Below are positions 32,801 to 36,154 of a stretch of DNA of 36,154 bases, piece after piece; within the stretch, counting starts at the first letter, position 1, and each line of letters starts with the position of its first letter. The notes under the pieces are model-generated. The model was given only the letters and a program-made list of their open reading frames with translations. It had not been told where the DNA came from and searched no databases. The DNA comes from Bacteroidetes bacterium UBA2364 (GTDB taxonomy: Bacteria > Bacteroidota > Rhodothermia > Rhodothermales > UBA2364), in the NCBI GenBank assembly GCA_002344075.1, contig DDTM01000095.1:1-36154 (forward strand), read 5' to 3'. The translations under genes were made by a program, and so were the position numbers.

Positions 32801-35548
32801 ACAGACCCCATCAATCGGCAGGTGAATATTGGGTATGATGTAAATTCTAGGCAAGTAGGTACTTTTACCGATGCAAAGGCTTATACAACGACTTATGCCT
32901 ATGGAACGGACTTAGAGGCATATCTCTTGAAATCTGTTACCTTGCCCGAAGGAAATGTCATTACCACCCAGTACGATTTAAACCGGAAAGCCAAAAGTGT
33001 TAGCTCAAATGGCGAGCAGACCACTATCAACTTTCAGCCCCAATACAACAATCCTACAGCGTTCTTACGCTCTACGGTTACAGAAAAAATAGGCGATAAA
33101 ACAACAACCTATACCACCGAGTATGCCAAGAACAATACCCTGAAAACCTATGCAGGTCCTAATGGACATAACGTAGGACTAAGCTATAATCATGCAGCTG
33201 ACCCTACCTTGCCGACGACCATTACAGACTCGCAACTGGGTACAACAACCGTGGGCTACAACACCAAAGGCAATCCAACATCTAGTAGTTGGAATGGGTT
33301 GAGCGCAACTATTGCCTATCAAGATGAGATATTTCCACGTGAAATTACAGATGCCAATGGCTTTAAAACCATTATTACCTACGATGGGCGTATGAACCCA
33401 GAAACGGTAACCGATGCAGAAGGCTACCAAACCCGTACAAGTTACTACCCCAATGGTTTAGCGCATGTCATAACCAATGCCGCAGGAATTACAACTACTT
33501 TGTCCTATAACCAATATGGAAATGTAGAAACGGTTAGCTTGCCCGAAGGCATTAGCACCCAAACAACCTATGATGGGGTAAGCCGCCCAGAACGTAGCAC
33601 AAATCCATTAGGGCAAATAACCACCGTTGCGTATGATGAAAATGATAATGTTACAAGAGAAGAATTTGGAGGCGCAACTACTTCCTATGGATATGACAAA
33701 AACGATAACCTTCGCTGGATTAGAGATGCCTTACAACAAACTACAACCCTAAATTATGATGCCCTTGACCGCTTAAAAGAACAAATCTTTAATGGCAAAA
33801 CCCGCTCATGGACGTATTTGGAGGGCGTGCTTAAAACTTATACCAGCCCTAATGGCAAAACCTTTATCCATGACTATGATGATGAAGGCAAGGTATTAAG
33901 CGATGGCTATGCAACATATAACTACTATGCAGATGGCACCCTACAAACCATTACCAAAGAGGGCAAAAGCATTACCATGGGATATGATGCCCAAAAACGT
34001 CCCACCAGTGTAAGCTATGACGGGCAAACGGTTACTTATAGCTATGACAACAACGGAAACGTATTAACGATGACCTACCCTGGCAACAAAGTGGTGCGCT
34101 ACACCTATTACCGCAACAACTGGCTTAAAAATGTAACCGATTGGAATAACAAGCAAACAACCTATACCTATTACCCCGATGGCAGATTAAAAACCGAAGA
34201 GTTACCCAATGGCGTAATGACCACTTACACCTACAATACCGCAGGACGCAACACCAGCATAAGCACAGCAAAAAGCGGTAGCGCTCCTATTACAAGTTAC
34301 AGCTTTACCTTAGATAAATTGGGGCAGCACACCAGCGTAACCGTAAACGAGCCTTTGGGCGCAGAGCCACCCCTGACCAACCAAACCCAAGCCGCAACGT
34401 TTAACAACAACGTACTTGCCACCCTAAACGGAAGTACCACTACCCATGACAACAATGGCGCACTGACACAAGTTGCTGCCCTGCAAGTAAGCTACGACGA
34501 TAAAGATATGCCTTTAAGCATGAACGCTACAGGTTGGAATGTCCAATATACCTACGACGGACTTAAAAACCGCCGAAGCCGTACCGAAAATGGCGTAGTT
34601 ACCAAATACATCTTGGATATTTTGGGCATGAGCAATGTTTTGGTAGAAACCGATGCCAATTACACCCCCAAAGCCTATTACGTTTATGGATTGAGCTTGA
34701 TAAGCCGTATAAAACCCGATGGCACAACCCACTATTACCATGGCGATTTTAGAGGCTCTACCATTGCCCTAACAGATGCCAATGCCACCATAACCCATAA
34801 ATACCAATATGCCCCCTACGGAGAAGTAGTACAACGCCAAGAACCTGCCAACGATAGCCAACCCTTCTTATATGTGGGCAAGCAAGGCGTGCAGTATGAA
34901 GGTAAGGGCATACACTTTATGCGCAACCGCTACTACAACGACACCACAGGACGATTTTTAAGCGAAGACCCCATTTGGCACGCCAATCTGTACCCGTATG
35001 CAGACAATAACCCCATTATGGGAATTGACCCAGAGGGGGAGCAAACGCTAACAATTTGCGCAAGGCGGAGTAATGGTATCGAAATATCACAAAATGAATT
35101 TATTGATGCAACGTTTACATCTTCTTATGATAAAATTGTTAGTGTACTAAGTAAAAAGGGAGTTATAAAACAAGTTGTTGACTTTGAGATGTTAGGTGAT
35201 TTGGACTCGATTCGACGATTAGGATGTTCCATGTATGTTGATGGAATTGGTAGTAATGAATTGCAAAAAATAGTTACAGAAATTGCTATCGAAAAAGCAG
35301 ACGAATATATCTATACCGTCACTGTTAATGCAGTTGGTATATATGTCCCAATTATTTATGGATTAAATGCTCCGATAATTAAATCCAATGGTATTATAGT
35401 AGCGCAAAAGTTTGCAGAATTTACTGATAAGCAGTTATCAAAAGTTTGGAATTATCTTGATCGTAAAACAGGGATGGGTAATGCTTTTAAGTACAGTAAA
35501 ATGGGAAAAGATATCGCCACTTTTTTTAAAAAATACAATATAAGATGA
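29825..35548 (+). CDS. secreted RHS/YD-repeat protein with CARDB-like and SLH-like domains
   Basis: A 1907-residue exported protein. The signal peptide is MKYNIIIKYVCLHVLFALLY, with cleavage near VNA-QQ; a start at 29795 is also possible. Two identical CARDB-like domains lie at about residues 150-249 and 366-465. An SLH-like region (about 574-769) contains WKEAALFLIQRAI and a closing FADVPLTTDMVRYIDKAKSL unit. The RHS module opens with a DUF6531-like segment (about 800-920) and YD repeats run to about 1650 (YGYDKNDNL, YSYDNNGNV). The RHS core end signature is RNRYYNDTTGRFLSEDP, ending at DPEG (residue 1735). The last 169 residues are AT-rich and unrecognised, in the place where RHS proteins carry a variable toxin. 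No T9SS sorting domain was seen. The role may be contact-dependent antagonism or surface adhesion. Confidence 0.9.
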   Translation: MKYNIIIKYVCLHVLFALLYTVQVNAQQTSYSLSTTTLCGNYSNIARLKVDMSISGSTLTYTVRKMSNLSVCDNSYATSFTTGSMDLWDSAYIKSKTYSGGATVTDTYTLPFTSGSRSYYIKNTGLPGLSIGPFTVTATTLQPNITQSSLLTVSPTTANTGQNVGVSFSLRNTGTATGVVSDLTVAIIKNGIVQDEYAFENNISISPGSTYTYNKTRTFSTTGTFQLEARWRINGTWYGEQAFRTVTINTPPLTINGNIVSPNTGAVQNASQHNFFATVSGGISGVAYQVSVEFIRPDNTTVSLPMTEMAGDFPGTFGLVNKTFELSGTYQYRYKVSQAGGSTTYSQYWSISVAPPLSSVISQSAALTVSPTTANTGQNVGVSFSLRNTGTATGVVSDLTVAIIKNGIVQDEYAFENNISISPGSTYTYNKTRTFSTTGTFQLEARWRINGTWYGEQAFRTVTINAPFNLTLVGVTQPPSGIIYKANDTLPISWQSSNQAKYRISLFKGSSLVGEVAPKTVSTAINYLWTVPSSVGGQPLSGTDYRMKVEIWNSNESEMKEAYSPYFGFSQTSVCATIDSDPLFANGANASWKEAALFLIQRAIVDCPAAGATIQANAPIIRQDLAKILYIALWGSPTTASPTDNFPSPYTDLQNTNTGYHRYAKALLYLEYGDGISPFTRDRTHFFPVQNIPRQYALKVFMEGWRIAPSTTVSTPPFADVPLTTDMVRYIDKAKSLGLVSSANTNFEPNTNLMRGDAFIILKRMIEATTTAPKPSTADLNNLANYFIPNNVTPQTMHSAPDLAQGNFNTYAKSAFNIPDIGFALSFEMEYNSYLTEMPAEWTAIEPLGKGWSHNYMAYIYHSLGNEATSSNDDRYIVNWGGTSMINYRTDTLQPETEGVYDQLSISGNVATLTTPTREIYTFQRIDGGTNPFWLISIKDRNNNTLTLNYNATPYTKNIGNRTLTLRNLSEVVVPSGRKLSFTYQNNKLIRVTDPINRQVNIGYDVNSRQVGTFTDAKAYTTTYAYGTDLEAYLLKSVTLPEGNVITTQYDLNRKAKSVSSNGEQTTINFQPQYNNPTAFLRSTVTEKIGDKTTTYTTEYAKNNTLKTYAGPNGHNVGLSYNHAADPTLPTTITDSQLGTTTVGYNTKGNPTSSSWNGLSATIAYQDEIFPREITDANGFKTIITYDGRMNPETVTDAEGYQTRTSYYPNGLAHVITNAAGITTTLSYNQYGNVETVSLPEGISTQTTYDGVSRPERSTNPLGQITTVAYDENDNVTREEFGGATTSYGYDKNDNLRWIRDALQQTTTLNYDALDRLKEQIFNGKTRSWTYLEGVLKTYTSPNGKTFIHDYDDEGKVLSDGYATYNYYADGTLQTITKEGKSITMGYDAQKRPTSVSYDGQTVTYSYDNNGNVLTMTYPGNKVVRYTYYRNNWLKNVTDWNNKQTTYTYYPDGRLKTEELPNGVMTTYTYNTAGRNTSISTAKSGSAPITSYSFTLDKLGQHTSVTVNEPLGAEPPLTNQTQAATFNNNVLATLNGSTTTHDNNGALTQVAALQVSYDDKDMPLSMNATGWNVQYTYDGLKNRRSRTENGVVTKYILDILGMSNVLVETDANYTPKAYYVYGLSLISRIKPDGTTHYYHGDFRGSTIALTDANATITHKYQYAPYGEVVQRQEPANDSQPFLYVGKQGVQYEGKGIHFMRNRYYNDTTGRFLSEDPIWHANLYPYADNNPIMGIDPEGEQTLTICARRSNGIEISQNEFIDATFTSSYDKIVSVLSKKGVIKQVVDFEMLGDLDSIRRLGCSMYVDGIGSNELQKIVTEIAIEKADEYIYTVTVNAVGIYVPIIYGLNAPIIKSNGIIVAQKFAEFTDKQLSKVWNYLDRKTGMGNAFKYSKMGKDIATFFKKYNIR
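30274..30571 (+). repeat. 298-bp exact direct repeat, copy 1, inside the RHS gene
   Basis: This stretch appears base for base again at 30922-31219, 648 bp downstream. It encodes one CARDB-like domain (from LTVSPTTANTGQ to EQAFRTVTIN). Exact identity, including synonymous sites, shows recent duplication or gene conversion. Confidence 0.95.
30922..31219 (+). repeat. 298-bp exact direct repeat, copy 2, inside the RHS gene
   Basis: Second copy of the sequence at 30274-30571, in the same reading frame. The 350 bp between the copies encodes a different Ig-like segment. Recombination between the copies would remove 648 bp (216 codons) without shifting frame. Confidence 0.95.
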
Positions 35549-35613
35549 TAATGTATCTACTATTTTCGTACAAAAGTATTTAAAATTATAAATTTAGATT
35601 ATAAAAATAGTCT

Positions 35614-35633
35614 ATACATTTCCTGAAATGTAT
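35614..35633. promoter_or_regulatory. perfect 9-bp inverted repeat between the RHS and downstream YD genes
   Basis: ATACATTTC (35614-35622) and GAAATGTAT (35625-35633) are perfect inverted repeats with a two-base centre, 30-49 bp upstream of the next ATG. With so short a centre it fits a protein-binding palindrome better than a terminator, and no T-run follows. Confidence 0.5.
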
Positions 35634-35662
35634 CCATATAAATTTTACAAAAAAACAACTAA

Positions 35663-36154
35663 ATGAGTGTTCCTAAAATTATCGTAATTACTATTTTATT
35701 GATGCCTTTCTGCCTTTTTGCACAAAGTGGTAGCATCCAATATACCTATGACACCCAGAATCGTTTAGAGCGGGTGCAATATCCTTCGGGCAAAACCATT
35801 GCTTATACCTACGACCTCAATGGCAACCGTCAAGGTATGGTGGTATCAGGTGGAAGTACAGGATTTGCAATGGTCAACTATGCACTACGTGCAGACTGGA
35901 ACATGGTTTCCATGCCTGTTTCCATTGAGAATCCTGCACCCACAATGGTATTTAATACCGCGATTGCCAATACGCTTAATGCACGAGAAGGTGGGCATTA
36001 TGTCCCCAAAGCGATTTTAGAGACCTGTAAAGCGTATTGGTTGAAGTCTTCAGCTATTGCGACCACTGCGGTCTCTGGTACGCCCGTGACGACCTGTCAC
36101 GCCGACTTAGAAGCAGGTTGGAACATGATAGCTGCACCCAATTGTAGTCTGCCA
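35663..36154 (+). CDS. secreted YD-repeat protein, cut by the window end
   Basis: An open frame of 164 codons runs off the right edge. It begins with a signal peptide (MSVPKIIVITILLMPFCLFA, cleavage near FAQ-SG), followed by only two YD repeats (IQYTYDTQNRLERVQYPSG, then IAYTYDLNGNR). After that comes a region with two WNM motifs (ADWNMVSMPV and AGWNMIAAPN), similar to the repeated W-N-x-I-S-x-P-V segments of secreted Bacteroidota proteins that often end in a T9SS domain. It starts 114 bp after the RHS stop in the same direction. Its position could suggest an accessory or decoy partner of the RHS protein, but nothing indicates a cytoplasmic immunity protein. Confidence 0.8.
   Translation, partial: MSVPKIIVITILLMPFCLFAQSGSIQYTYDTQNRLERVQYPSGKTIAYTYDLNGNRQGMVVSGGSTGFAMVNYALRADWNMVSMPVSIENPAPTMVFNTAIANTLNAREGGHYVPKAILETCKAYWLKSSAIATTAVSGTPVTTCHADLEAGWNMIAAPNCSLP

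Noticed and set aside
35549..35662. Immunity gene directly after the RHS tail
   Set aside because: The gap is only 114 bp, is AT-rich and contains no open frame of meaningful length.

Overview
The window looks like a chromosome segment from the Bacteroidota–Rhodothermota side of the FCB group. Four things point there: a very large secreted protein with a type IX secretion (T9SS) C-terminal sorting domain, a bacillithiol gene (bshC), a one-protein hybrid two-component regulator with an AraC output domain, and starts without clear Shine-Dalgarno sequences. No tRNA, rRNA, CRISPR array or prophage was seen. Genus cannot be fixed from the sequence alone.

Layout. 1–5113: the possible tail of a rightward gene, then a leftward 1684-residue T9SS cargo with sortilin-like propeller repeats, two LamG domains and a PKD domain. 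5416–12247: ordinary housekeeping genes (transketolase, a mannose-6-phosphate isomerase-like cupin, convergent radA, a short-chain dehydrogenase, bshC). 12327–13014: a decayed IS1-family transposase. 13200–15419: a DUF3817 membrane protein, a MerR/TipAS regulator with a recognisable 19-bp-spacer MerR promoter, and a divergent methyltransferase. 15391–19307, leftward: M23 peptidase, DUF2795 protein and BamA/TamA-like outer membrane protein. 19597–19749: a second IS1 relic. 19804–22909: a leftward three-gene unit (FGE-like protein, Tat-exported Gfo/Idh oxidoreductase, Tat-exported hydroxypyruvate isomerase-like TIM barrel) that probably acts on a sugar or sugar acid outside the cytoplasm. 22851–23813: a divergent ApbE flavin transferase whose signal-peptide coding region overlaps, antisense, that of the FGE-like gene.

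23814–25295 is non-coding and decayed. It holds a mosaic of short palindromic repeats, a polysaccharide deacetylase pseudogene kept in one frame but broken by four stops, and an AT-rich leader ending in a 21-bp-period direct repeat.

25296–36154 is visibly more AT-rich and is the most unusual part. A 1412-residue hybrid two-component system is followed by a 1907-residue secreted RHS/YD-repeat protein, then by a second signal-peptide-bearing YD-repeat gene cut by the window end. The RHS protein carries CARDB-like and SLH-like domains and an unrecognised 169-residue C-terminal tail. It also contains an exact 298-bp internal duplication. Both intergenic regions flanking the regulator carry direct repeats with a 21-bp period, which would suit tandem AraC-type binding. 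My main hypothesis is that this is a regulator-controlled, cell-surface RHS effector or adhesin locus rather than the polysaccharide utilisation locus usually found beside such regulators.
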